From Caryophanales bacterium UBA1737 (lineage in GTDB: Bacteria; Bacillota_I; Bacilli_A; ML615J-28; CAG-313), in the NCBI GenBank assembly GCA_002315915.1, contig DCIB01000009.1, positions 54,206 through 118,205 on the forward strand: a stretch of DNA of 64,000 nucleotides, in the 5' to 3' direction. Positions 37,472 through 46,958 of the stretch are shown here, piece after piece. The stretch's first letter is position 1. Each line of letters starts with the position of its first letter. The notes beneath the pieces were generated by a model, which was not told the DNA's origin, did not search any database, and saw only the letters and a list, made by a program, of their open reading frames with translations. Position numbers and translations under genes: made by a program.

Positions 37472-38143
37472 ATGTTTAAAGTTTTAATATGTGATGATGA
37501 TAAAAATATAAATTTCTTAATAATGAGATTTTTACAAAAAGCAGGTTATGAAGTTGTTCAAGCTTTTGATGTTAATGATGCATTAACATCATTAGAAAAT
37601 AATTATGTCGATTTAGTAATAACTGATATTATGATGCCAGGTATAGATGGATTTGAATTTACAAAAATGCTAAGATCAACATATAAAGAATTACCAATCT
37701 TAATTATTTCTGCAAAAGATCAATTAAATGATAAAAGTATAGGATTTGATCTTGGAGCTGATGATTATTTAGTAAAACCATTCTTACCAGAAGAACTCGT
37801 ATTAAGAGTAGGAGCATTACTTAGAAGAAGTAAAATTAATAATGATAAATCACTTCAAATAGGTTCAACTATTTTAAATTATGAAACATTTACAGTATCT
37901 TGTAATGGAATTGATTTATTACTACCTCAAAAAGAATTCTTAATATTATTTAAACTATTATCATATCCTGATAAAATATTTACTCGTCATTCATTAATGA
38001 ATGAATTTTGGGGACCTGACTCTGATTCTGTTGAAAGAACAGTTGATGTACATATAAATAGATTAAGAGATAAATTTAAAGATAATCCAGATTTTGAAAT
38101 ATCTACAGTTAGAAATCTTGGATATAGAGTTATTAAAAAATGA
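37472..38143 (+). CDS. OmpR/PhoB-family response regulator
   Basis: 223 residues from ATG 37472, chosen because AGGTGA lies just upstream; a GTG 9 nt earlier is the alternative. Receiver domain with CDDDKN (acidic pocket), phospho-acceptor Asp in VITDIMMPG near residue 52, Lys in LVKPF, then a winged-helix DNA-binding domain ending RTVDVHINRLRDKF and TVRNLGYR. Overlaps the kinase start as ATGA, one of the few TGA stops in the window. Confidence 0.93.
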   Translation: MFKVLICDDDKNINFLIMRFLQKAGYEVVQAFDVNDALTSLENNYVDLVITDIMMPGIDGFEFTKMLRSTYKELPILIISAKDQLNDKSIGFDLGADDYLVKPFLPEELVLRVGALLRRSKINNDKSLQIGSTILNYETFTVSCNGIDLLLPQKEFLILFKLLSYPDKIFTRHSLMNEFWGPDSDSVERTVDVHINRLRDKFKDNPDFEISTVRNLGYRVIKK

Positions 38144-39213
38144 GAAAAGTTAAAAAAAATAAAGATTCGATTAAAAGTAGAATAATATTTTATATTTGTT
38201 TATCGAGTTTAGTTATTGCAACAATAATAGCATTATTAATACTTATATTAGTATCTGAAAAGGTTATTTATGTTGATCAATCTGTATATTCATTATTATC
38301 ACTTTATACTACAATATTTTTAGCTTGTTTAATAAGTGGTATTATAATAGGATCAACTATTGCATTAATTGGATTAAATCCAGTTCATTTAATGAGTAAC
38401 GCAATCAAATCAGTTGCAGAAGGCAACTATACTGTTAAACTAAAAGAACTTCGTTTTAGATCTAGTTCATCGGAAATGAAAGGTCTTGTTAAAAGTTTTA
38501 ATGAAATGGTTGATAAATTAAATAAAACACAAACATTAAGTGAAGATTTTATATCTAATATATCTCATGAATTTAAAACACCACTTCATACAATATTAGG
38601 CTATGCTTCTTTATTAGATGATAATAAAATAACTGAAACTGAAAGAAAATCTTATGTTAAAATAATTACTGACGCAATTACATCTTTATCAAATTTAGTA
38701 TCTAATATATTAAAACTTAATAAACTTGAAAAACAAGATATAAAAATAGAAGTATCTAGATTTAATTTAGATGAACAATTAAGAGAAGCTATAATATTAT
38801 TACAATCTTTATGGGAAAACAAAAATATTAATATTGATTTAACAACTGATTTATTTGAAACAAAAATTAAATCTGATAAAGCATTATTACTTCAAGTATG
38901 GGAAAATTTAATAAGTAATGCGATAAAATATTCAAAAAATAATAGTGATATTAAAGTTAGTATAAAAAATAGTGGATTAAATGTAGAAGTAACTATATCT
39001 GATAATGGTATAGGCATGAGTGAAGAAACTGTAAATCATATATTTGAAAAGTTTTATCAAGGTGATGTATCACATTCTAAAAATGGTAATGGTCTTGGAA
39101 TGTGTTTAGTCAAAGATATACTTAATTTATTAGAATGTGAAATTGATATTAATTCAAAAATTGATGAAGGTACAGATATAGTAGTCACTATACCTTATTC
39201 TATAATGGAGTAA
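38140..39213 (+). CDS. sensor histidine kinase
   Basis: 357 residues. Two N-terminal membrane helices (about residues 15-37 and 50-75) with a very short external loop, then HAMP, HisKA with ISHEFKTPLHTILGYASL (phospho-His near residue 147) and HATPase_c with NAIKYS, DNGIGMSEE, and GNGLGMCLVKDIL. The small sensor loop suggests membrane-embedded or envelope-stress sensing. Pairs with the upstream response regulator. Confidence 0.92.
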   Translation: MRKVKKNKDSIKSRIIFYICLSSLVIATIIALLILILVSEKVIYVDQSVYSLLSLYTTIFLACLISGIIIGSTIALIGLNPVHLMSNAIKSVAEGNYTVKLKELRFRSSSSEMKGLVKSFNEMVDKLNKTQTLSEDFISNISHEFKTPLHTILGYASLLDDNKITETERKSYVKIITDAITSLSNLVSNILKLNKLEKQDIKIEVSRFNLDEQLREAIILLQSLWENKNINIDLTTDLFETKIKSDKALLLQVWENLISNAIKYSKNNSDIKVSIKNSGLNVEVTISDNGIGMSEETVNHIFEKFYQGDVSHSKNGNGLGMCLVKDILNLLECEIDINSKIDEGTDIVVTIPYSIME

Positions 39214-39217
39214 AATT

Positions 39218-41002
39218 ATGAATAATATAATTAATGATAGAATTTTACAATTAAGAAAAATTATGGAACAAAATAAAATAGATTTATATTTTGTTCCAAC
39301 ATGTGATTATCATGATTCTGAATATGTATCAGATTATTTTAAAGAACGTGAATTTATAACAGGATTTACTGGTTCTAGTGGATATGCTGTAATAACAAAA
39401 TTAGATGCCTTACTTTGGACTGATGGAAGATATTTCATACAAGCTGAACAAGAATTAAAAGATACATGCGTAAAACTAATGAAGATAGATGAAAAAGATG
39501 TACCATCATTAAAAGAATATTTATCTAAGAATAAAGATAATATATCATGCATGGCATTTGATGGAAAAACAGTATCTAGTTCATTATTTAAGATGTTTAA
39601 AGAATCTTTAAATTCTAATACATTATTTTTATTAGATCATGATTATATAAATGATATTTGGACCAATAGAAAAGAACTATCTCATAATAACATTTTTGAA
39701 TTAGATATTAAATATACAGGTTTATCAAGAACTGATAAATTAAATTTAATAAAAGATAATTTAAATAAATTAAATGCAACTTCTTATATACTTACATCTC
39801 TTGATGATATCGCATGGCTTTTAAATTTAAGAGGATCTGATGTTTATTGTAATCCTGTATTTTTATCTAATTTATTAATTGATAAAGATACTATTTATTT
39901 ATATGTTATGGATAATACAATAGATAATAATTTATTATCTAAATTAGAAAATGATAAAATAGTTGTTAAAAATTATTTTGAAATTTATAATGATGTAGAT
40001 TATTTAGATAAAGATTCAGTAGTTTTATTAAATAAGAATAAAATTAATTGTTTACTTGTTGAAAAATTATCTAAATATAAATTAATTAATGAATTAGATT
40101 TTACTTCTAAATTAAAAGCAATTAAAAACGATACTGAAATTAAAAATGCATATAAATATCATATTTTAGATGGACTATCTTTAACTAAATTTATTTATTA
40201 TTTAAAACATAATAATAATTTATGTAACGAAACTGAGATATCTGTTGCAGATTATTTAGAATCTTTAAGAAAAGAAAATGAAGACTTTATGGGACTAAGT
40301 TTTCCTACAATTGCAGGATACAAAGAAAATGGTGCTATAATTCACTATGAAGCAACACCTTCTTCAAATAAGATATTAAATAATGAATCATTTATTTTAG
40401 TAGATTCTGGAGCACAATATTTAGGATCTACTACAGATGTTACCAGAACTATTAGTTTAGGAAAATTAACAGATAAAGAAAAGAAGATGTATACTCTTGT
40501 ATTAAAATCACACCTAGCACTAGGTGATGCTGTATTTAAAGAAGGAACTAATGGATGTAAATTAGATATGCTTGCAAGAGATATATTATGGAAAAATAAT
40601 CTAGATTATAATCATGGTACTGGTCATGGCGTTGGCTCATTCTTAAATGTTCATGAAGGACCACAAAATATATCAAATGTCGCTCTTAGATCTTCATATC
40701 CATTTAAAGAAGGAATGATTACATCTAATGAACCAGGATTATATTTTGAAAATGAATTTGGTATTCGTATAGAAAACTTAATACTATCTGTTAAAGATAA
40801 AGAAAATGAATTTGGTAATTTCTTAAAGTTTGATACATTAACTCTTGCTCCATATGATGTAGAAGCAATTGATCAATCAATGCTCACTAAAAAAGAAGTA
40901 GAACTAATTCACTCTTATCATGAAAGAATATATAATACTTTTAAACCATTTCTAAAAGATGATGAATTAAAATGGTTAAAAAGTGTTGTAGATGCTATTT
41001 AA
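39218..41002 (+). CDS. pepP: Xaa-Pro aminopeptidase (M24B, long three-domain form)
   Basis: 594 residues: two creatinase-like N-terminal domains, then the pita-bread catalytic domain with metal ligands in VDSGAQYLGSTTDVTRT near residues 395-410, GTGHGVGSFLNVHEGP, TSNEPGLY and FGIRIENL, and a C-terminal M24_C tail ending WLKSVV. Removes N-terminal residues preceding proline in the cytoplasm. Begins 4 nt after the kinase gene, so it is likely in the same transcript. Confidence 0.92.
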   Translation: MNNIINDRILQLRKIMEQNKIDLYFVPTCDYHDSEYVSDYFKEREFITGFTGSSGYAVITKLDALLWTDGRYFIQAEQELKDTCVKLMKIDEKDVPSLKEYLSKNKDNISCMAFDGKTVSSSLFKMFKESLNSNTLFLLDHDYINDIWTNRKELSHNNIFELDIKYTGLSRTDKLNLIKDNLNKLNATSYILTSLDDIAWLLNLRGSDVYCNPVFLSNLLIDKDTIYLYVMDNTIDNNLLSKLENDKIVVKNYFEIYNDVDYLDKDSVVLLNKNKINCLLVEKLSKYKLINELDFTSKLKAIKNDTEIKNAYKYHILDGLSLTKFIYYLKHNNNLCNETEISVADYLESLRKENEDFMGLSFPTIAGYKENGAIIHYEATPSSNKILNNESFILVDSGAQYLGSTTDVTRTISLGKLTDKEKKMYTLVLKSHLALGDAVFKEGTNGCKLDMLARDILWKNNLDYNHGTGHGVGSFLNVHEGPQNISNVALRSSYPFKEGMITSNEPGLYFENEFGIRIENLILSVKDKENEFGNFLKFDTLTLAPYDVEAIDQSMLTKKEVELIHSYHERIYNTFKPFLKDDELKWLKSVVDAI

Positions 41003-41010
41003 TATATAAA

Positions 41011-41049
41011 AAAAGACTAATTCTATTTTAAGTAGAATTGGTCTTTTTA
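41011..41049 (+). terminator. terminator after pepP
   Basis: 15-bp stem (AAAAGACTAATTCTA) with one G-U pair, 7-nt loop and T tail. Confidence 0.85.
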
Positions 41050-41132
41050 AGTGTAGAGAGAATAGTATTGAACTAATAATGAATACTTGATATACTTTTA
41101 TTGACTAGATAATAGTCGTGTTCCCTTTATAT

Positions 41133-41163
41133 AAAAGATGCAGAATAAAATTCTGCATCTTTT
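41133..41163 (-). terminator. terminator of the XRE membrane regulator
   Basis: AAAAGATGCAGAA and complement around a 5-nt loop, at the 3' end of the minus-strand gene; A-rich left flank gives a T run on that strand. The 83-nt stretch between this and the pepP terminator holds nothing I can identify. Confidence 0.8.
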
Positions 41164-41815
41164 ATTTATCTTCTTTATCTTCTTCGAATAATTTTAATAG
41201 ACGTTCATCTTTTGCTTTATTATAAGCTTTTTCAAAATAATAATAAATTATTACTATTATTTCAGCTAGTGCACCAACAAGTAAAGTATAAATTCTACCT
41301 GGTAAGTCATATGCCCAAAATATAAAATAAGCAAGAATTGTTAATCCTAAAACGAAACCTGTAAATGATATAAATTCAATTCTTTTATTAAACCATAATC
41401 TAGCATATATAAAAAATACAAAACAATTGATTGGTATTGCATATAAAAATGTAAGCCAATCATTTTTAAATACACCGCCTAATAATTTAAAAACAAGGAA
41501 TATAATAGATGCTCCTAGCCAAATAATTAATGCAGAAATTAATGCTATTAATAAATTTGTTGATTGTTTTGAATATGCTGCATTTACTGGTTCTTCACTC
41601 AAATGTAATAAATCAGTTATTTTAATATTAAATAGATCGGCTATTCTATATAATGTATAAATATCTGGGACAGCATCACCTCTCTCCCATTTAGAGATGG
41701 CTTTATCCGAATAATGTAATTTATATGCTAGATCTAATTGTGTTAAACCGTTGGCTTTTCTATATTTAATTATGTTTTGTGCAATAATATTTCTTAATTC
41801 ATCTTCTTTAATCAT
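41162..41815 (-). CDS. XRE-family regulator with C-terminal membrane domain
   Basis: 217 residues. Helix-turn-helix at residues 10-65 (TQLDLAYKLHYSDKAISKWERG), then four or five hydrophobic helices and a charged tail. Such membrane-tethered XRE proteins are common in Firmicutes and probably sense envelope state. Divergent from the MarR gene across a 124-nt gap. Confidence 0.82.
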   Translation of the reverse strand: MIKEDELRNIIAQNIIKYRKANGLTQLDLAYKLHYSDKAISKWERGDAVPDIYTLYRIADLFNIKITDLLHLSEEPVNAAYSKQSTNLLIALISALIIWLGASIIFLVFKLLGGVFKNDWLTFLYAIPINCFVFFIYARLWFNKRIEFISFTGFVLGLTILAYFIFWAYDLPGRIYTLLVGALAEIIVIIYYYFEKAYNKAKDERLLKLFEEDKEDK

Positions 41816-41900
41816 AATTTTATTTTACACCATTTTTTAAAAGCATTTAATATTTTATGTAAAAATATTTTAAAAATATTTTAATAATGATATAATAATT

Positions 41901-41916
41901 TTAGTTTTAAAACTAA
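41901..41916 (+). promoter_or_regulatory. 16-bp palindrome at the marR promoter, likely autoregulatory operator
   Basis: TTAGTTTTAAAACTAA is perfectly symmetric and lies 5 bp after a TATAAT box (41891-41896), upstream of the AGGAGG of the MarR gene; MarR proteins usually bind such sites over their own start. Confidence 0.7.
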
Positions 41917-41939
41917 CTATATATAGGAGGTATAAATAA

Positions 41940-42374
41940 ATGGAAAAAGAAATTCCAATAAGTTTGCTGATGCATTTTTGTAGTAAGAAATTTAAAAATG
42001 TAATTAGGAATAAATGTGACTTAATAGGATTAAACTCTACATATTCAGATATTATTATGTTACTTGGCAGAAACAATGGTGTTTCTCAAAATGATATATG
42101 CGAAAAACTTCACTTAGCTAAACCTACGGTATCTTTAACTTTAAGAAATATGGAAAGTTTAAATTTAATAGAAAAAAATCAAGATTTAAATGATTCAAGA
42201 AAAACAATAGTTACATTAACTACTGAAGGTATTAATATTGATAATAAAATTAGAAATTTATTTAAAGAAACAGAAAATGAAATGATTAATAATATTAATA
42301 GTGATGAATTAACTATGTTTAAAAAAATTTTAAATAAGATGACTGAAAACTTAGAAGGTGAACAAAATGTTTAA
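41940..42374 (+). CDS. MarR-family transcriptional regulator
   Basis: 144 residues, winged helix: NNGVSQNDICEKLHLAKPTVSLTLRNMESLNLI then the wing DSRKTIVTLT. Strong AGGAGGT ribosome site. Ends with TAA overlapping the next gene, so it is co-transcribed with the two ABC exporter genes and most likely controls them. Confidence 0.88.
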   Translation: MEKEIPISLLMHFCSKKFKNVIRNKCDLIGLNSTYSDIIMLLGRNNGVSQNDICEKLHLAKPTVSLTLRNMESLNLIEKNQDLNDSRKTIVTLTTEGINIDNKIRNLFKETENEMINNINSDELTMFKKILNKMTENLEGEQNV

Positions 42375-44109
42375 ATTATTAAGATATTTAAAAAAATACT
42401 GGATATTTGCTGTATTAGCACCTACTTTTATGATAATAGAAGTACTTATGGATATGGAATTAACTAAACAAATGCAACAAATGATAGACTATGGAGTATC
42501 AAGTGGAAACTTAGATAAAATATTATCTATTGGTGGAAAAATGATATTAATAGTATTAGTTGGAGTTATTGGTGGATTCTTTAGCGGGGTATTTGCTAAT
42601 ATTGCATCTTGTAATTTTGCTAATGATTTAAGAGAGGATTTATTTAGCAAAATAATGAAACTATCTTATAATCAAACAGATAAATTTGAAACATCTTCAT
42701 TAATTACAAGAGTAACAAATGATATTACTCAAATGCAAAACTTTGTTAATCAAATAATAAGAATGTTTATTAGATCATTTGGTATGCTTGCTTTAGGTAT
42801 TATATTTACTTTGCAAATAGATTCTAGATTTTCTATTATTTTAGCTATCACTTTACCTATTGAGCTTTTATTTATGATAGTAATTGCTTTAAAAATGTTT
42901 CCAAAGTTTTCTATTATGCAAAAAAGATTAGATAAAATCAACTTAGTAGTTCATGAAAATTTAACTGGAGCTCGAGTTGTTAAAGCTTTCTCAAAAGAAA
43001 ACTATGAAATAGATAGATTTGGTAAAGCAAATGATTCATATGCTGATATATTACTTAAAGTAGGTAAAATCATAGCATTACTTGCTCCTTTATTTATGTT
43101 ATTAATATATGCTGCACAACTTGGAATTTATTCAATAGGTGGAACAGAAATATTTGCTGCATGGAATGATGGTGTTACACCTTCTATTTCAGTTGGACAA
43201 ACATCTCAAGCAATTACTTATATCGTAATGATTTGTATTTCGCTTATTACTTTTGCGATGGTATTTTCAACTATTGCAAGAGCATCAGCTTCTGCTAAAC
43301 GTATAAATGAAGTTTTAGATTGTAATTTAGAAATAAATGATGGTAATTTAGATGTTTCTTCTTTAAAAGAAAAAGGAACAGTCGAATTTAAAAATGTTTC
43401 ATTTACTTATCCAGAATCAAGTAATAGTGTTTTAGATAATATCAGTTTTAAAGTAAATAAAGGTGAAACTATTGCAATAGTTGGTGCTACAGGATGTGGA
43501 AAAACATCTTTAGTTAATTTAATAACTAGATTTTATGATACAACTTCAGGAACAGTATTAGTAGATGGTGTAGATGTAAAGAATTATTCTCAAAAAGACT
43601 TAAGAGATAAAATTGCTGTATCATTACAAAAATCAGAACTGTTTGCAGGTACTATTAAAGAAAATATTAAATGGGGAAAACTTGATGCAACAGATGATGA
43701 AGTTTATAATGCATCAGAAATTGCCCAAGCATTAGAATTTATTGAATCGCGTGATAAAAAATTTGATGAATATGTTGAAGAAAAAGGAACATCTTTATCT
43801 GGTGGACAAAAACAACGTTTATCAATTGCTCGTGCAATTATTAAAAATCCAGAAATATTAATATTTGATGATTCTACATCTGCATTAGATTTAGTAACAG
43901 AAGCTAAACTTTATAAAGCAATGCGTACTAAGATGAAGGATACAACAAGAATTGTTGTAGCACAAAGAATTGCTACAGCTAAAAATGCTGATAAAATAAT
44001 AGTTTTAGATTCTGGTCATATTGTTGATTTTGATTCTCATGATAATTTAATGAAAAATTGTGAAATATATCAAGATATTTATAATTCACAATTAAAGATG
44101 GAGGCATAA
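42367..44109 (+). CDS. ABC exporter half-transporter 1 (degenerate catalytic site)
   Basis: 580 residues from ATG 42367, preceded by AGAAGGTGA; the GTG at 42358 is less likely. Six-helix TM domain then NBD: GATGCGKTS near residue 372, signature LSGGQKQR, and IFDDSTSALD, where Asp replaces the catalytic Glu after Walker B. In heterodimeric exporters one site is degenerate in this way. Overlaps the MarR gene by 8 nt, and the partner follows by 1 nt. Confidence 0.9.
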   Translation: MFKLLRYLKKYWIFAVLAPTFMIIEVLMDMELTKQMQQMIDYGVSSGNLDKILSIGGKMILIVLVGVIGGFFSGVFANIASCNFANDLREDLFSKIMKLSYNQTDKFETSSLITRVTNDITQMQNFVNQIIRMFIRSFGMLALGIIFTLQIDSRFSIILAITLPIELLFMIVIALKMFPKFSIMQKRLDKINLVVHENLTGARVVKAFSKENYEIDRFGKANDSYADILLKVGKIIALLAPLFMLLIYAAQLGIYSIGGTEIFAAWNDGVTPSISVGQTSQAITYIVMICISLITFAMVFSTIARASASAKRINEVLDCNLEINDGNLDVSSLKEKGTVEFKNVSFTYPESSNSVLDNISFKVNKGETIAIVGATGCGKTSLVNLITRFYDTTSGTVLVDGVDVKNYSQKDLRDKIAVSLQKSELFAGTIKENIKWGKLDATDDEVYNASEIAQALEFIESRDKKFDEYVEEKGTSLSGGQKQRLSIARAIIKNPEILIFDDSTSALDLVTEAKLYKAMRTKMKDTTRIVVAQRIATAKNADKIIVLDSGHIVDFDSHDNLMKNCEIYQDIYNSQLKMEA

Positions 44110-44110
44110 T

Positions 44111-46039
44111 ATGAGTAAAAATATGATGAATAATGTTTCTATGATGTCTCGAAAATTATCTGATGAAAAAATCAAGTCAATGCAACAAGCTGAATCTAAT
44201 AAAAGAGGTCCTAGTTCTAGATATGGTGGTATTAAAGAAAAACCTAAAGATTTAAAGAAAACTATTAAACAATTATTAAGTTATGTTTCAAAAGATAATA
44301 AATCTATTATATATTTAGTAATTATTGTAGTTATTTCAACATTACTAAATCTATCTGTAAATATATTATTAGAAAAGATTATCGCAAGTTTAGGTGTTTA
44401 TGATTTTGAATCATTAGCTTGGACAAAAGCCCCAGATATTAATAATTTTATTAAATTTATAATAATTTTAATATGTGTATATTTAACTCATTGTTTTTTA
44501 CAATACTTCTCAGGTTGGATTGGAACAAAACTTGGAATAAATACTGGTAAAAAAATGCGTAATGAACTAATTAATATAATTATTAAATTACCAATTAAGT
44601 ATACTGATTCTCATCCACATGGAGATTTAATGAGTAGAGTAACAAATGATGTTGATAATATTACTAATGCAGTAAGTCAAACACTTGCATCACTTATAAG
44701 TGGAGTAATAACTTTAGTAGGATGTGTATGTATAATGCTTTATTATTCACCACTTTTAACTTTAGTATCATTTATTACTTTAATATTATCATTTACATTT
44801 ACTATGCTTATGAGTAAATTTATGAGACCACTTTTCTTAAAACAACAAGGAGTATTAGGATTATTAAACTCTCAAACAGAAGAAATGGTATCTGGATGTA
44901 AAACTGTTATCGCATATAATCATCAAACTGTTGCTGAAAATGAATTTAACTGTTTATCTGAAGATTTAAAACATATAGCTATTAAAGCAAATATATGGGG
45001 TGGATCAATGGGACCTATAATGAACTTTGTAGGAAATGTCGGATATTTCTTAGTATGTTTCTTTGGTGCAATATTTGTTACTAAAGGTATAGGTAATGGA
45101 TTATTTGGTAATATACTTACAACATCAGTTGTTATTACATTCTTAACTTTAAATAAACAATTTACTAGACCAATAAATGAATTAGCTCAACTTTATTCAA
45201 CAATGTTAACTGCATTAGCAGGAGCAGAACGTGTATTTACATTACTTGAAGAAGAAACTGAATCTTTTGAAGGTAAAATATCTTTTAGTTCAGATAAAAT
45301 GATAGGTAATATTGATTTTAATCATATAGGATTTAGTTATGTTGAAGATAAACCAGTATTAAAAGATTTTAATGTCGATGTTAAAAGTGGACATAAGATT
45401 GCATTAGTAGGGGCAACAGGATCTGGTAAAACTACTATTGTTAATTTATTACTTAGATTTTACGATATAAATAAAGGTAAAATTACTATTGATGGAATAG
45501 ATATAGCTGATATGTCTAAAAAAGACTTAAGAGATGCAATATCAATAGTTCTACAAGATGCAGTCTTATTCTCTGATACAGTTGAAAATAATATTAAATA
45601 TGGTAAAGAAAACGCAACAGAAGAAGAATTTAATAACGCATTAGAGATGGCACATTGTACAAGTTTTGTAAATAGATTACCTGATAAAGAAAAAACAATG
45701 TTATCAGAAGGAGCTACTAATATTTCTCAAGGCCAAAGACAATTATTAACAATAGCAAGAGCAATACTAGCTAATCCTAAAATATTAATATTAGATGAAG
45801 CAACATCAAGTGTTGATACAAGAACTGAAAAAAAGATCCAAGATGCTTTAGTTAATTTAATGAAAAATAGAACATCAATAATAATTGCACATAGATTATC
45901 TACTATTCAAGATGCTGATTTAATAGTAGTATTAGATCAAGGAGTAGTAGTAGAAATGGGTAATCATAAAGAACTTATTGATAAAGATGGTGTATATAAC
46001 CGTCTATATCAAACTCAATTCCAAGGATTAAGTATATAA
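44111..46039 (+). CDS. ABC exporter half-transporter 2 (canonical Walker B Glu)
   Basis: 642 residues with an N-terminal ~60-residue polar extension. TM domain, then GATGSGKTT near residue 434, ISQGQRQL in place of the usual LSGGQ signature, and LILDEATSSVD with catalytic Glu. Partner of the upstream subunit: the Glu here and the LSGGQ of the partner together make one active ATP site. Probably exports drugs or lipids; MarR control suggests stress induction. Confidence 0.9.
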   Translation: MSKNMMNNVSMMSRKLSDEKIKSMQQAESNKRGPSSRYGGIKEKPKDLKKTIKQLLSYVSKDNKSIIYLVIIVVISTLLNLSVNILLEKIIASLGVYDFESLAWTKAPDINNFIKFIIILICVYLTHCFLQYFSGWIGTKLGINTGKKMRNELINIIIKLPIKYTDSHPHGDLMSRVTNDVDNITNAVSQTLASLISGVITLVGCVCIMLYYSPLLTLVSFITLILSFTFTMLMSKFMRPLFLKQQGVLGLLNSQTEEMVSGCKTVIAYNHQTVAENEFNCLSEDLKHIAIKANIWGGSMGPIMNFVGNVGYFLVCFFGAIFVTKGIGNGLFGNILTTSVVITFLTLNKQFTRPINELAQLYSTMLTALAGAERVFTLLEEETESFEGKISFSSDKMIGNIDFNHIGFSYVEDKPVLKDFNVDVKSGHKIALVGATGSGKTTIVNLLLRFYDINKGKITIDGIDIADMSKKDLRDAISIVLQDAVLFSDTVENNIKYGKENATEEEFNNALEMAHCTSFVNRLPDKEKTMLSEGATNISQGQRQLLTIARAILANPKILILDEATSSVDTRTEKKIQDALVNLMKNRTSIIIAHRLSTIQDADLIVVLDQGVVVEMGNHKELIDKDGVYNRLYQTQFQGLSI

Positions 46040-46040
46040 A

Positions 46041-46077
46041 AAAAGATATTGTCTAATTATATTAGACAATATCTTTT
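46041..46077 (+). terminator. terminator of the MarR-ABC operon
   Basis: Perfect 17-bp stem (AAAAGATATTGTCTAAT) with loop TAT. Confidence 0.9.
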
Positions 46078-46144
46078 CATTTATTTATAAGTATAGAAAC
46101 AACATATTTAAAATGCTATAATAAATATATAAGGAAAACTAAAT

Positions 46145-46945
46145 ATGAACTTTAAAAGATGTAATACAAAAATACCTCTATTAGATGATTATTATGAACA
46201 TTTTAATGAAGATACAAGACTAAAAACTCGTCATGGAAATGTTGAATTTATTACTAATATTAAGTATATTCATGAAACATTAAATAATGATTTTAATAAA
46301 AAAATATTAGATATCGGTGCAGGAACAGGTGCTTATTCTATCCCGTTAAGTATGGAAGGGTACAATGTTACTGCTGTAGAACTCGTAAAACATAATTTAG
46401 ATCAAATAAAAGATAAGAATTTAAACATTAATTGTATATTAGCAAATGCAATAGATTTACAAATGATTGATGATGAAACATATGATTTAGTACTTTTATT
46501 TGGACCAATATATCATTTAATGAATAATAATGATAAATTACTTGCTATAAAAGAAGCAAAAAGAGTATTAAAAAAAGATGGTACTTTATTCATAAGTTAT
46601 TACATGAATGATTATGCTGTATTAACATATGGCTTTATTAAAGGTAATATACAAGAATCAATTAATAATAATTTAGTTGATAATAATTTTATTATTCAAT
46701 CAAAAGAAGATGATTTATTTAGTTTTGTAACTTTAAATGATATTAATGATTTTAATAAAAAATTAGATCTTAAAAGAATAAAGATTATTGCATCTGATGG
46801 AGCAAGCGATTATATTAGAACTCCACTTAATAAATTATCAGATGAAGATTATAATTTATATATAAAATATCACTTATTAAATTGTGAAAGAATTGATTTA
46901 CTTGGTGCTAGTTCCCATTTATTAGATATTGTAAAAAAGAATTAG
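46145..46945 (+). CDS. class I SAM-dependent methyltransferase
   Basis: 266 residues. Motif I LDIGAGTGAYSIPL near residue 57, acidic motif II VTAVEL, and LVLLFGPIYHL after it. Substrate unknown. A TATAAT box precedes it at 46117. It ends 13 nt before the copper ATPase and probably shares its transcript, but nothing links the activities. Confidence 0.85.
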   Translation: MNFKRCNTKIPLLDDYYEHFNEDTRLKTRHGNVEFITNIKYIHETLNNDFNKKILDIGAGTGAYSIPLSMEGYNVTAVELVKHNLDQIKDKNLNINCILANAIDLQMIDDETYDLVLLFGPIYHLMNNNDKLLAIKEAKRVLKKDGTLFISYYMNDYAVLTYGFIKGNIQESINNNLVDNNFIIQSKEDDLFSFVTLNDINDFNKKLDLKRIKIIASDGASDYIRTPLNKLSDEDYNLYIKYHLLNCERIDLLGASSHLLDIVKKN

Positions 46946-46958
46946 AGAAAGGATTAAT

